Shown piece by piece: positions 9,462 to 21,235 of a stretch of 64,000 bases of DNA. The first letter of the stretch is position 1, and every line of letters begins with the position of its first letter. Source of the DNA: Pyrus communis (Eukaryota; Streptophyta; Magnoliopsida; Rosales; Rosaceae); NCBI RefSeq assembly GCF_963583255.1, contig NC_084804.1:20962061-21026060 (forward strand). The letters are read 5' to 3'. The notes beneath the pieces were generated by a model. It did no database searches. It was not told the DNA's origin and worked only from the letters and a program-made list of their open reading frames with translations. The position numbers and the translations under genes were made by a program.

Positions 9462-12460
9462 ATGGCTGCGAAATCACCAAAGTGTCTAACTGCCATTGAT
9501 AGGTCCTTCACCATTGAGGAGCATCTTCGACAAGGTAGGTCGCCACTTTCTCTTGGTTCTCAGAGCAAGGTTTTCAAGGATGAATAGCCTTCCTTAGATT
9601 CGATCATTTCTATTTATCCCAGGTGTATTTCCCAGTGTTACATCGAGAATGAGTTATTTCCCGTCATGCCAATCCACTTCGAGTTCTCCTGTGGTGAGGC
9701 AACTAGTTGGGCAAACTGGGTGGATATTAAGCTTGGTTTTACTATACAGTGCGCGACCTTAATAAGGGCCAAGGTTTTAAATGCAGTCTTTATGACTAAG
9801 AAACAAGTTGTTTGTCTTGAGCCCGAACTTCTTCCCCATGTGGTTAGGAGGTGGAGTACATAGACCCATACCTTCATTAGTGCTTGGGGAGAGTTTACCC
9901 CCATCCTGGAAGAAGTTGCTAACATTATTCATCTTCCAATTGTGGGTAATGTAGGTCTCTTCCGCTATGCTATTCCTTTTATCGACATCAACACTTTTGA
10001 TGTTTTAAAGATGGGTGCTCATACTTCTTCGAGCAAGGATTTTTGCTTCAACAAATGGATCAAACACTTTTGGCAGAAGAAACAAGAACCGAACTGCAGG
10101 TTCGAGGTTATGTTGTGTTTGTGGCCAGACCGTTTTGTTTTCTGTGATAGCAAGTATACCTTCAGTCGCTAAGTGATTTCTTAGGCCATGACGATCATAC
10201 GTGGCCATGTGGTTCCATTGACTTCGTTGTTTTTTAGGCTCATCTACCTTTCCAGCGCAGCAAAACGCTGCTACATTATTAACTTCTCCTCTTATTTGGC
10301 TGAAAGGCTCCCACTGGCTTATCGTTGGTTTGGGAAGATTTTGGCGAAGAAGCATGACTTCTTGGAGCTTTTAGATGACGCAAACAGCTTTATTTTCCAT
10401 ACATATGTGTCAGTCCTTGAAGGTTTTACCTTCATGATATTTTTTACTGATGTTGTCTATGATGAAGATGCAAGCGTGACGTCAATTCCTCTTTCCCAAA
10501 ATCTCGATTTCCCTTCGGTCACCGAAATCATTGGCTTTACTGGCTCCTTTAATTCCCTTCCAGGAGGAGGATAGCGAAGAAAGGAGTGCAGTTTACTCTT
10601 CTTTCTGGGTGTGACACCAACTAGATTTTGACCTAGATGTGCCAATGTCTTTCCCTACTAAAGTTGAGGCCTCTTTCAATAATTCATTTTGGAGTTATGT
10701 GTATGCGTCTCCAAAATGTTTTTGCCTTTTCCAATATCAAGGAACTCATGAGGCTTAGAAGTGCCTAACCAAACCCGGGTAGGCGACATCTCCAAGGGCT
10801 ATGCTGTTTATTGGTTAAAGTGTTTCTCTTCCATCGCCAAGTCTTTCCTTAGTGCTTTATATGTTGGGCCTCAGATGATGCAGTGTAACACTTCAAGCCT
10901 CGAGTGGTAAAGGATAATCCTCTCAGCAGTAAGCTTGATGCTTCCCCCACCCCCAAAGAAATTGTAGAGTGAAAATTCCTCAGGGAGGTCCCAGCTTGGT
11001 AATTAGTCTCATCCCCCTGTTTCTTACTTCAATTGCTTTATGGTTGTATGCTAATTATAACTTTTGTTACAATCAAGACTCCTTGCTAGGAAGTAGCTCT
11101 TGCTAGCCCTACTCATTTAACCATGAGTGCCCAAGTGTCCACCTTTTTCGACACTTCTAAGCCTCATGAGTTCCTTCATATTATTGAGGCAAGTGAGGAA
11201 GAGCGGAGCATTGGGGAAACTGACGGCGATGAGGCAGCTGGAGAAGGCTTAGTCCATGAGGAAAATAGCAATACAAGTGCCGAGTCTGACCTTGGGAGTG
11301 GAGGACATCCTTAGGCTTCCTTAAGGAAGGGTGAAAACAATGGTAGAAAATTAAGCAGCAAGGCAGCAGAGAATGTTGATCTCGATGAAGTTGACGAGTT
11401 TTTGAATGATGACATTCAGGTGGAAGTGGAAGATACAGAGGTATGTTTCCCCGTTTTTCGTTGATACTGGCCTTTGCGTGAATTTGCTATTGTCAGTTTT
11501 CCTCTTTAAGTCTTTAAATTTTTTGTTGCTTAAGCTTGCATGTGCATGTAGGAAGTAACTAAACTTCGCTTAGCGTATCTTCTTCGCGTTTTTGCATGCT
11601 CATGTATAAGCATGTTGATATGTTGGAATTCTACCTTGGATACCTTATGTGGGCAACGGTACTTTATGCCTCTGCTTGTTGATATTCTTCCGTACTTGTG
11701 CATATTTTCTTTGGTTTCCCTGTAGTTGAATGTTAGTGTTATAGGGGTTACAATAAGTGTTGAAGCCCCCAATGGCATTACTCCTAAGCTTACAAAAGAT
11801 GTTGTGATGGGTAACAATGTTCAGCCAACAGAAGTCGTACCTCATCTAGAGGTTCTTTCCCCTGAATAGTAGGTTTCGGTGGACGAGTGGGCATTGTGGC
11901 ATTAGGCCCTCGGGAAGCTTAAGCATAGTATTGCCAATGGAGCCAGGATACTAAGTTTGATTAAGGAACTGATTCCTTCTGGTGAGGCTTTCTCTTCCCA
12001 GGTCGACTTTAGGTGAGTGAAGGTTCGTTCTGGACTAATTGAGACGTTAGGCAGGTTCTTTAAGAGCGTTGGTGATGCAGATGTGATCTTGATAGGTTAT
12101 CTCCCTTAATGCGTGGGATGATCTGTAAAGAACTTAGAATTCTGCTTTACAGTATGGAGCATACTTCCCCATTATAACTCATTTAACATAGGTTATTATG
12201 TTGACGAGATATAATCAATGATGTAGCTGCTTTGGGAGTACCAGTGGGTTCTCTAGTTGAGAGGCTGGGAGAGTTGCATGATACCATGTTTGGATTCTAT
12301 CTTGGAAATGAGAAAGGTGTCCTGGATTAATTCTTCAAAGTCAACAAACTGAAGTGTGCTCTTGAATTGTAGCGTAAGGAACTAGAGGCTATGAAGATCA
12401 AGTTGAAGAGGTTGGTTTGTGGGAGTTCCAAGGAAATAACAACTTGTTTTCAAGTTGCGG
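9462..12460 (+). pseudogene. Plant mobile domain (PMD, aminotransferase-like) gene 1, antisense in gypsy 1
   Basis: A single frame from ATG 9462 to 10172 has internal stops near 9585 and 9861. It encodes typical PMD motifs: 'RSFTIEEHLRQG', 'MPIHFEFSCGEATSWANWV', 'RAKVLNAVFMTKK', 'VVRRWST', 'WGEFTP', 'KWIKHFW', 'MLCLWPDRFVFCD'. A second frame (10188-10574) continues with 'LPLAYRWFGKI' and 'FLELLDDANSFIF'. An acidic linker follows (11123-11440), then a C-terminal section with 'LIPSGEAF', 'GLIETLGRFF' and 'KELEAMKIKLKRL'. PMD proteins (MAIN/MAIL1 family) act in the nucleus in silencing and growth, and PMD genes are known to be carried by transposons. This copy is broken by stops, a deletion after about 10230 and frameshifts. 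Its orientation is opposite to gag-pol. Confidence 0.8.
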
Positions 12461-13040
12461 CAAATCAATTTCATGCTAATACCTCTAGCAATTCCTCCGA
12501 AAGATGGTGTTCGGAGCTTAATTACCCACTTTCCCTCAACTGCGTGCTTTGTATGACTGTTTGCATTTTTCTAACCACCGGCTTCTTTTTCTTGGGAAAG
12601 CATGAACCTTGAGATGTTGAAGTAGTGGGCCATGAATAAATTAGTTTTTCTCACTTCACTTTTACTTTTATTTGTAATTTCCATTTAGGCAGCTAGCTTA
12701 TTGCTTTTAAAACAATAGCCATGGGGCTGCTTTGCTTTGTATTTTGCTTATTTTCCTTTCAATTCTTCCTTTGGCTTTGGATGTTGATGTTAATTTTATC
12801 ATAATGCTTGTGATGTTTTTTTTTTCCTTGCCATGATATTGGCTTTTTCTTGCATGAGAATTTCCTGGGTAGACTTCTATTTAAAGTTTCTAAGACATAG
12901 GTTTGAGCTTTTGCCTGCTTTCCTGGAGGAAATAGCTAATCCTGCCGCTTGGCATTTTGCTAGTGAGCTTCCCTGAGAAAAGATGAAAACGATGTCGTAG
13001 CTTCCATAAGGAAGTAGACCAACTCAGGAAAGCTTGCCTT
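12461..13040. other. Non-coding part of gypsy 1
   Basis: Between the end of the PMD remnant and the tandem repeats. No integrase motif could be read on either strand, although integrase would be expected in this neighbourhood. Confidence 0.45.
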
Positions 13041-13049
13041 GCTTAGCAT

Positions 13050-13525
13050 TGGGCTTTGCAATGTTAAGCTTGACATTAATTTTGCATTGATAGGCTTTGG
13101 CATGTTGCATAAGTATAACTTTTGGACAAACTTTAGTTGCTTGACTAAATAGTTTTGCATGGCATGTTGGCTTGACATATTGCATGAGCATTAACCATTG
13201 AGCAGCTTGCTTATCATTGATTTTGCATTGATAGGTTTTGGCATGTTGCATAAGTATAGCTTTTGGACAAGCTTTAGTCACTTGACTCAATGGTTTTGTA
13301 TGGCATGTTAGCTTGGCATATTGCATGAGCATTGAACCCTTGAACAACTTGCTTAGCATTGATTTTGTATTGATAGGCTTTGGCATGTTGCATAAGTATA
13401 GCATTAAGAAAAGCTTTTGTCGCTTGACTCAATGGTTTTGCATGGTATGTTGGCTTAGCATATTGCATAAGCATTGAACCATCGAGCATCTTCCTTAGCA
13501 TTAATTTTGCGTTGATAGGCTTGGT
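13050..13525. repeat. ~142-bp tandem repeat inside gypsy 1
   Basis: The phrase 'tttgcattgatagg' (or a one-base variant) recurs at 13081, 13222, 13364 and 13506, giving a period of 141-142 bp and just over three copies. Each unit also carries 'ggcatgttgcataagtat' and 'ttgcatgagcatt'. Minus-strand frames here repeat 'ILMQHAK' and 'PINAK' and are repeat artefacts. The array lies downstream of the RNase H remnant, where integrase should begin. Confidence 0.85.
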
Positions 13526-13584
13526 GTGGGCTACTATTATACCTCTGGCAGCGCACCAATGACTTATTTGGAAACGGTGGCCTT

Positions 13585-15103
13585 TTATTCTTCGAGGAAT
13601 AATGCTAGCATGTCTACCAAAGCTTGGCCTTTGATAGCCTTGGGCGTTACACATATAATATCGAATTCAAAAAGTTGGGAGTTCCATCTTCTCATAGCGA
13701 GTTTCAGCACATTTAAGCTGTCGGCTGACATAGTAAATTGGTGCTTCTTTCCCAGCTGAACTGTCCTAGGCAAGCTAGGCTCCTACGACAATGCTTGTTA
13801 CTGCTAGGTAAAGCTTGAGTGAAATGCTTGGGACTGGTGACTTTATGGTATGAAGGTTGGTGACTAGTTGTTGGACCTATTGATAGGCTTCATCATATTC
13901 CTTGGTCCATGCAAATTCTTTCCTTTTCTTAAGTAGTGGGGCGAAGGCTCATGTTGCTGCTGCTAATCATGGGATGAAGTAATGAATGTATGACAACTTC
14001 CCTATTAAGCTTTTTAGGTCCTTTGCATTTGTTGTGGCATGAGGGCTCCTATGGTATGCACCTTGTCTAAATCCACATCAATGTCGTGCTAATGCACTAG
14101 GAAGCTTAGGACCTTGCCTGAGGAAACACTGAATGCGCATTTCTTGGGGTTCATCTTCAACCCATATGTTTAGCATCTCCTCAGCATTTTCTTCAGCACT
14201 TTCTAGTGCCCTTCCCTAGTCTTAGATTTCACGGCAAGGTCGTCCACATAGTCTTCCACTTTCTTCCGCATCATATCATGAAAGATTATCGTCATTGCTC
14301 GTTGATAGGTGGCATTGGCGTTTTTTAGTCCAAATGGCATGATTGTATAGTAAAAGTTTCCAAATGGAAAACATCTCGATTTGATTGTACCCGTTGAAGC
14401 CATCCACGAACGACATCAGGCTTTGCCCGGAGGTTGAATTTATCATGATGTCTATTTTGGGCAGCGAAAACTCGTATTTTGGGCATGCTGCATTAAGATC
14501 TCGATAGTCGATGCATATCTAAATTTGAACATTGTTTTTTTTTTTTACTAGGACGATGTTGCCTAGCCTAAGATGGTGCTTGATAAGCTTGATAAATTTG
14601 GCCTCTAAGAGCTTTTCTACCTCAACTTTGATTTTAGCCTTTATATTCGAATGGAAATTTCTCCTTTGTTGTACAATAGGCTTAATCTTAGGTTGTGTAT
14701 TTAGCGTGTGGCATACTAAGTTTGGATCAAGGCTTGGCATCTTTTCATAGCTCCAGGAAAATACATCATTGAACTCTTTTAGCAAGCTGACTAGTTCTTT
14801 CTTTTCCTCAACAATTAAGTAAACACTAACAGAAATCAATCTTTGCACAGAGGAATCATCACTTAAGTTTACTTCTTCAAGCTTTTCCACTACTGCAATG
14901 GATCCATCCTCCATGTATTTTGGCGCATACATGATTTTCTGTGTGGATTCATCCTCGACAATAGGTGCAAGCATGTCTTCAGTTTCCTTGGGAATTTCAC
15001 TTGCTTGGCTTGTAGCGCCTCCATACTCTGGGCTTTCCCATAAAATGTGGTCAGGCCCCCCAACTTGTCCTAAGCGGTAGACAACGCAGCCGTCAGGAAG
15101 CAC
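13585..15103 (-). pseudogene. Gypsy 1 pol: RT and RNase H remnant
   Basis: Minus strand. The linker 'LLKEFNDVFSWSYEKMP' and 'QQRRNFHS' lead into RT with 'ICIDYRDLNAACPK', 'FVDGFNGYNQI' (catalytic Asp motif A), 'YTIMPFGLKNANATYQRAM' and the active-site 'YVDD' at about 14235-14250. RNase H survives only as 'SADSLNVLKLAMRRW' and 'KAIKGQALVD' (13585-13773). The frame shifts near 14404-14518 and stops follow after about 14200. It would copy element RNA into DNA in the cytoplasmic particle; this copy cannot make a full protein. Confidence 0.88.
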
Positions 15104-15417
15104 GACCCTAGAACATTAAGGTGGAGTGTATGCAAGGACACTGGCCTCTGGCTGTATGCATTTTCCTTTTCCCACAGTGGCTAGGAATTCTTGGTCACTA
15201 AGATCTCAAACTTATTCCCAAGAGGGTAAGGGTATCCTTGAGGCCTGTGAATCCCACTTCCGGTACTTAAGAAATCATTAGAGAACTCAACATCAGAATA
15301 ATGAACTTTGTCTAGGTTGAATGATATCTAGTTTCCTGGGATACGAATAGGCCTCAGACCAATCCTTCACTTCATGTACTAGTAATAGGTGGAGGCTACG
15401 AGTCTGTGCTTGTTTAT

Positions 15418-15732
15418 CTATGGCTTTCCAACCAGAGCGTGGTAAGCCACATTAACTTCCATCATATAAAACTTAGTACAGGACCTAATAGGGCCAATCC
15501 TCAAGTCGATCTTGATATGTCTAATAGTTTCCTCATTGTTATTCCCAAACCCATTGATAGACATTTGAGACCTTACCACTTTTGACGTTGGGACGTGTGC
15601 TGCAATGAACACTTCTAAGGGAAGAATGTTGATGGAGGAACCAGTGTCAACCAAAGCCTGCCTGATAAAGACGTCTTTGATTTGTCCTTCCAGGTACAGG
15701 GGCCTTCGGTGGTTAGGGAAAGCCACTTCCAT
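15418..15732 (-). pseudogene. Gypsy 1 aspartic protease domain
   Basis: 104-residue open stretch with the retropepsin active site 'LVDTGSSINILP' at residues 27-38, followed by 'INGFG' and 'YHALVGKP'. It lies between gag and RT on the same strand, as in Ty3 polyproteins. The domain itself is open, but flanking stops separate it from gag and pol. Confidence 0.85.
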
Positions 15733-16166
15733 GTCTTCGTTAGTGAAGATGATGACATTGTTGTTCTTAAGGAAGACCCTCTACAGTTAGGCAGCATAAC
15801 GTTAGGAAAGGTAATGCTCAACTATGTCGGCTTCCGAGGTTTCCTCGTTGTATTCTTCTCGCATATCAATGGTGAAGACTTCATCACCTAGGCTTGGGGA
15901 AAAATGCATAAGATTTGCATCTTCATCTCCCCATCCTTTAACTTGAGGCCATGGAGTATCATAGCTCTACAGCTTGGAGTATTTGCACCAGTAAGCCTTT
16001 TCCATGTTCCTAGAAAGTTCCTAAATGGCTTTCGGTGGCTTAGGGTCCTTGATCAACGGATGGTAGGCATTGTTATCTCCGGAGTATATGATGACAGCTG
16101 CCATCTCTTTCCCTCTACGTTTTGGCAGAGAGTTAATGTCTATAGCTTATGTCTTGCATGGCAGCT

Positions 16167-17440
16167 CTAGTGTTCCTTCGTGGATTTTTGCATGGAGAAT
16201 TTTTTGCAAAGTTTGGCATACAATAAAGGGATGTCCCACATACTAATGGTAAACACAGTACCTGGGATATTTTCCATCTTCCCTAGAAAGGGTTTTGTAC
16301 GGCCAGGGCAGCTTGATAGCCCCATCTGCGAGCATGGTATCGAGGATGGCTTGGAATTCCTCATCGCCACATAATAGAGGAAGATATGTTCCCTATCGCT
16401 TTTATTTTCCTTCCTTTTTCGTAGGTTATAGTCAGATATGTCATCCACGACTAGGGCATGATGAGCTTCATTCTTGTTAGTTTTCCAGGATCTCCCTAAG
16501 GAAGGCTTGACCGATAAGCTGGTCTTCCTCATTGCCTCTTAAATCCTTGAGAACTGGCTAAGACCAATGTTTTCCAAGTACACCTTATAGTCAGCTACAA
16601 TTTTATTGATGCAGATCTCCATAAGAGCTTCATTGTTCTTCTCGTCATAGTAGTCAAGGGCGAGGTCTTGAAAACGTTTTACAAAATTCACCAGATCTTC
16701 CCCGTGCTTTTGGCGTGTATTGTTGAGCAGAGTTGTTGTGACTCCTTCCTTATGCTAGAAGTATTTTTTACAGAAAATGCCTGCCAACCCTTCCGGGTTT
16801 GGATGAAACCTGGTGTGAGGGTGGTGTACCAAGTATAGGCATGATTAGTTAGGCTTTTCAACAACTCCTTGAGACTTAGATTGCAGTCGCCGGCATGAGA
16901 ACCCAAATCGTTAATGGAACGGCTTATATGTTCCTCAAGGCTACCATTCTTTCCATCAAAGGGAACAAGGTTGGGAGTCTTGTATCCCTTAGGATATGGT
17001 ATGTGGAAGACACTCGTTAGATATAGTGGCTCATGAACAAATTTCCATTCATCTTAACTTCTGTACAGCTCTTTTTCGAGCATGGCTATAACGTCTTCCT
17101 AGGTAAAAAAAGATGATGTTTTCTCATGACCCTTGCTAGTAGCAGTAGCTGACTCCTCCTGAGAGGCTTTTTCCCTGAGTATGCAGTCCTTGTCACTGGC
17201 TTTCTCGTTTGGTTTCGGGATTGAGTTCTTCAATTCCTTCATAAATGCAGCAATTTCTTTTTGAGCTTCACCTAAGGCATGAATGGATGTGATGATGTCT
17301 AGCATGACATATTCATCCAGGTTTTCTTGGCTTTCCAAGTGTTGGCCTTCACATTGAGACTCGTTGAGTCGAGAAGCAACCTCACTTGCACCTAAGGCGT
17401 TGCCACTCTTGGTAGTGTTTCTTCTGGATCTGGGAGCCAT
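16167..17440 (-). pseudogene. Gypsy 1 gag remnant
   Basis: The likely start is the Met at 17440 ('MAPRSRRNTTKSG'), just inside the 5' LTR; the Met at 17479 would add only 13 non-conserved residues. The N-terminal frame runs to 17099. The capsid-like part (16906-16688) has 'LSLKELLKSLTNHAYTWYT' and 'FVKRFQDLALDYYDE' in a neighbouring frame. The C-terminal part (16532-16167) holds 'QEAMRKTSLS' and a 'KYPRYC-VYH-VGHPT-YC'-like zinc-binding remnant in shifted frames. Gag would form the particle; this copy is multiply frameshifted. Confidence 0.8.
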
Positions 17441-17459
17441 TGGATGAAGATTGCAACTT

Positions 17460-17483
17460 GTCCCTAGCAGAGTCGTCAATTTA
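17460..17483 (-). other. PBS region of gypsy 1
   Basis: On the minus strand 'attgacgactctgctaggga' follows the 5' LTR by two bases. It resembles the 'tggcgactctgctgggga'-type primer-binding sites of other plant Ty3 elements. The tRNA identity was not determined. Confidence 0.55.
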
Positions 17484-18752
17484 TGTTGGGGGACTCATAG
17501 GTTGAGGTGAACTTGGGCCTTGAGAACGTCCTCTTGGTGCGAATTCACAATAAGTCTCAGGATATTTCAAAAGAGATAGTTCCCTTGGTGTGGATTCGCA
17601 ACGAGTCTCGAGATATTTCAAAAGAGATAGCTTGTCTTAGGAAATACCTTGGTAACATCAACGGCTAGAAGATAGCATGAAAGATCAAGATAATGACTTG
17701 CTCAACTGAAGCGTGGTGTGGAAGTTAGAAGATTATCAATTTACAGAGAGAGAAGGGATTTGCATGGTTGCATGGAATTATTTGCTTGATAATCTGGGCT
17801 TTCCTAAGGTAATAGTACGGCCTCTAATGGCTGGGATGTTTGATGGAAAGCTATGGAAATTACTAAGGTTTCATGGATGGTGATACTTAGGGCTTGAAGC
17901 ATGCTTTTGGGCTAACAGGAACTCTCTGAGTTTATTTCCTGGGGGTTCTCTTTTCCTGCGTTTCTCCTGCCTCTCTCTGTGTTACTCTAATCTTCCTTCT
18001 CCTACCTAATGGCTTATCTCCCTCGTTATGTAAGTGAAAGCTTCTTCTTTAGGTTTCAAGGAAATATCTCTTTGTGGCTTGGTCTTCCCTTAGCTATCCT
18101 ATTATCCCCCTTTTGGTGTAAGGTAGCTGCACTGTTGAGACTTGCATATTGCTTCTTCCTGAGATGCAGCTTTCCCAGGGCGACCTTCCACATCCACTAA
18201 TCCCATAGCGTGCTTCATAACTTTTGCGTGTTGGCTATCTGTGCAGGCTGGCAAGGGAAAGTCAGCATTAAATGCCTGACTTGTTGGGCTTAACATGCAT
18301 TTAATGCAAGAATCTAGTTTAATCATAACTAAGGGGATTGGCTTCCCAGGGAAAGGAATAAACTAAGCTAGTTCTATGTTGCCTGCGTGAAATACAAAGG
18401 ATATGGGCTTGGACCTTTGGGCTCCCAATAAGCAACCCAAAGTCTTCCATGACCTCGATTCCACGTAGGCCCAATAACCTTCCGTAACCATCCATACCAC
18501 AATCAACTTGGCAAGCCCTAAATATGTGACTTGGGCTTAGCATGAATTGTGGCTAAGGAAGCATGACGTGATGAATAGGCATGAGCATGGCGTAAATATC
18601 CAACTTAAACACTGTGGCATGGCATGTTTTGTAAATATATTCCTCGTCCATCTTTTGCCTTGGCATGTGTTTGAGCTTGAATGTAGGCTTTGCATGACAA
18701 TTGGGCCTTAAGACTTGGTTGGGTTGTTGTGTGACATTTTTGGGCCCCAACA
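17484..18752 (-). repeat. 5' LTR of gypsy 1
   Basis: 1269 bp, partner of 7071-8308. Near its left end it holds a local duplication of about 55 bp: the 'cttggtg...atttc(a)aaagagatag' block occurs at about 17531-17580 and again at 17583-17630, while the other LTR has one block. Confidence 0.88.
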
Positions 18753-18756
18753 AACT

Positions 18757-19640
18757 CTTAATGTTAAAGTTCTCTTGGGTCGCTGATTTATTTATCTAAT
18801 ACAAGGTTAGACAAAGTTCATGCAGTCAGTTTGGTATCTCGATTATGAGTAATCATCATTTTGCTAAAGTGAAAAGAATACTAAAATGTGTTCAAGGAAC
18901 CAAAGGATATGGCATCGAGTATACACAAAAGAAAGAAACTTTTTAGTTGGGTTCATGGACATTGATTGGGCTGGTGCAATTAATGATAGAAGAAGCACAT
19001 TTGGGCATGTGTTTTTCTCAGAAGCAAAGTTATATCATGGTTGTCGAAGAAGCATAGTATAATTACATTATCAACATCCAAAGTAGAGTATGTTTTAGCC
19101 ACAACTGCATCTGTGAAGCAGTTTGGATTAAAAGAATACTGGCACATCTTCGTTAAGAGCAAAATACTCCAACAGTTTTATACTGTGATAACATGTCCAC
19201 AATTGTCACGACAAATAACCCAGTCTTTCATAGCAGGTCAAAGCACTAGAACTTCGTCATCATTTCATCAGAAAATTGGTTGCAAACAAAGAAATTAAAT
19301 TGAAGTTTTGTACAAATAATGAGCAGATTGCAGAAGTTTTCATAAAAGCACTTCCAAGAGAGAAGTTATACAATTTCAGAGTTAAGTTAAATGTTGCAGG
19401 ACAAATGCACTAAGGGTGAGTGTTAAACTTAATGCATTTTTGTTGGTTAAGTTAATTGGAATAAAACAAAATAAAATAAAAATTAAAGATAGTATTATTT
19501 GTGAAGTGTTGTGCCTGTTCCTCGTGGAACTAATTCAAAAGTTATGCTTGTTATGTAAAAGTCCGAATGTTATTATAAACCCAATAAAATGGCCTAATGT
19601 TGTAATCAATTGGTAAGCAATAAAGTCAGTTAATAATTAA
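18757..19640 (+). pseudogene. Copia RNase H and 3' LTR remnant
   Basis: Plus-strand frames read 'GSLIYL', 'GYGIEYTQKKE', 'GVISWSSKK'-like and 'IITLSTSKVEYVLAT' pieces, then 'CDNMSTI', 'FHQKIG' and 'ALPREK', the end of a Copia RNase H domain with several stops and frameshifts. A purine-rich 'taagggtgag' and 'tgttaaac' at about 19411-19430 mark the probable start of a 3' LTR, traceable to about 19640. The 5' part is missing at the gypsy 1 boundary, so gypsy 1 inserted into, or was joined to, this element. Confidence 0.75.
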
Positions 19641-19643
19641 ACT

Positions 19644-20510
19644 TCAGTTTTCCCGTTCAAAACTCTTCATATGCTCGCATATCCATCTTTCCTGCAATTG
19701 TTTTTCAATTGCTACCCTTTTTTCCAACAAGAAATCCTGCAGGCCAGAAACATCCCGCTGACATAGCAACACAGGGTCCTCAAATTTATTATCCCAAAGC
19801 AATGAATTACGAGCTCGCCAGATTGCTCCTAACTGACTATTTGGGAGAGTATTAAGCAAGCTGAGAAGCCAACTCGCAAAATCCATACGAGGAGAGCAGC
19901 TCGTTCTAAGACGAAGGCATATGCAGTGGTGAAGTCAGGATTTTATAACAATGAAGTCATAATTTTGGCGCAAAAAAAAAAAAAAAAAAAAAAAACTGTA
20001 TTGGATCAGTTCGTTGAGCCCTTAGTGGGTATACCTAATTATGCTGCATTCTTTCAATTTATGTCGAGGCCTAAGTGAGGCATGTTATCGAACACTTGTT
20101 GCAGACCCTAGCTAGGGTTGCAAACAAGATAGAAGAAAGACAAAACTGAAGTAGCATACTGAATTTAGTATTTTTGACTCATCATATTGTAATTTAGTAT
20201 TTTTGACTTATTATTTTTATTTGTCGCAGTTGTGTATATGAGTTATATACAAATGTACATATAAATTGTGAATATGAAGATATTAGGGTAACAATCTATG
20301 TTGGCTCCACCAATTATGAGCATATGGCCAATCCTTCAAAACATGTAGCACTGACTCCAGAGAGGAATCGCACAAAAGACAAGTCATGTCCGCATACTGA
20401 CATACACCCATTTCTTGGCTAGATTACCACGGGATGACAGTATACTAGAGCATGCCTTCCAAATAAAAAATTTAGTCTTACCAGGAATTTTCGCATGCCA
20501 GAGGGCTTTC
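19644..20510 (-). pseudogene. LINE fragments (zf-RVT and linker region)
   Basis: Minus strand. 20510-20300 encodes a zf-RVT-like segment: 'ALWHAKIPGKTKFF', 'WKACSSILSSRGNLAKK'. 19886-19644 encodes 'LGAIWRARNSLLWDNKFEDP', the stretch that usually follows zf-RVT in plant L1-type ORF2 proteins. An A-rich run and unrelated sequence separate them (about 19930-20290). The fragment is therefore interrupted or rearranged, with stops. Confidence 0.65.
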
Positions 20511-21107
20511 AAGAGAGGCAACAGCCCGTTCGAATGCCAAACTGTACTGTCCGGGGAAGACGGGAAAACTAATCGGAGTCTGCAAAAATAAAAGCGGCTT
20601 CACTTGGCGGAAATAGAGTATGACCGAAACAATATCCCATTGCGCGCGTAATATCATGCTTAATAAAGTATTAACCACCTTGATAAAAGTAAACCACATG
20701 AACATGAACGAAAAGTAATTTCTAGTCAAAGTATAGTGGCAAATTATGATTTATTTACTCTTGAAATTAATGTGCCTGGTTTAGATACTACATGATATGA
20801 GTGATTTCATGTATTTGAAATCTTTTCAAATTTTGTAAGGTTTAGAACACATGTTCTCTGTAATCGCCCTGATGTTGCCTTGTTTGCAAAGCCTATGAGC
20901 CTCATTATCCCAAACACTTCGATTCCCCTGAGATACCTGCATTCCCAGCCATGTAACAACCACCAAGACCGGCCACCTCAAATTTTTATTGGGCGGCGCA
21001 CTTAATTTCTCGTTCATACTGTAAATTGTGGATGATTTGGTTGATGCTGAGTTCTCTATGCCTTTAATTAAAAATCGTTAATATATCTTTATATAATTCA
21101 AATTTAA
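20511..21107. other. Spacer with possible LINE scraps
   Basis: A minus-strand frame at 20826-21017 has 'SAPPNKNLR', which faintly recalls the start of LINE RNase H domains ('PP.g..K.N.DGA'), but the rest does not fit. Otherwise AT-rich, no gene seen. Confidence 0.3.
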
Positions 21108-21235
21108 ACTAAAAAACAATAACAACAAAGACTTATCATATTAAGTAGGGTCGACTATATGAATCCTTGAATACCAAGGCGCTTGGTTTTACGCCAAGTC
21201 TTTCCTTAGCTCCAAATACTCATGTCTCTACTTGG

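Larger units (their letters stand above)
7071..18752 (-). mobile_element. Ty3/gypsy retrotransposon 1 with antisense PMD gene
   Basis: Two direct LTRs (7071-8308 and 17484-18752) begin 'tgttgg' and end 'ccccaaca'. A PBS-like sequence lies next to the right LTR and a purine tract next to the left one, so the element reads on the minus strand. Minus-strand order is gag, aspartic protease, RT and RNase H, all with stops or frameshifts. No integrase is visible after RNase H; a ~142-bp tandem repeat and a plus-strand plant-mobile-domain gene occupy that place. The five bases on each side (gacta / aactc) do not match, so no clean target duplication remains. It is a defective, non-autonomous copy. 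Confidence 0.9.

Noticed and set aside
13024..13654. Overlapping 126-codon minus-strand frames rich in 'MQHAK'
   Set aside because: Produced by the ~142-bp tandem repeat (a 141-bp unit keeps frame).
20826..21017. Possible LINE RNase H start
   Set aside because: Only a short 'SAPPNKNL' resemblance; the following residues do not fit, and the order relative to the neighbouring zf-RVT fragment is wrong.
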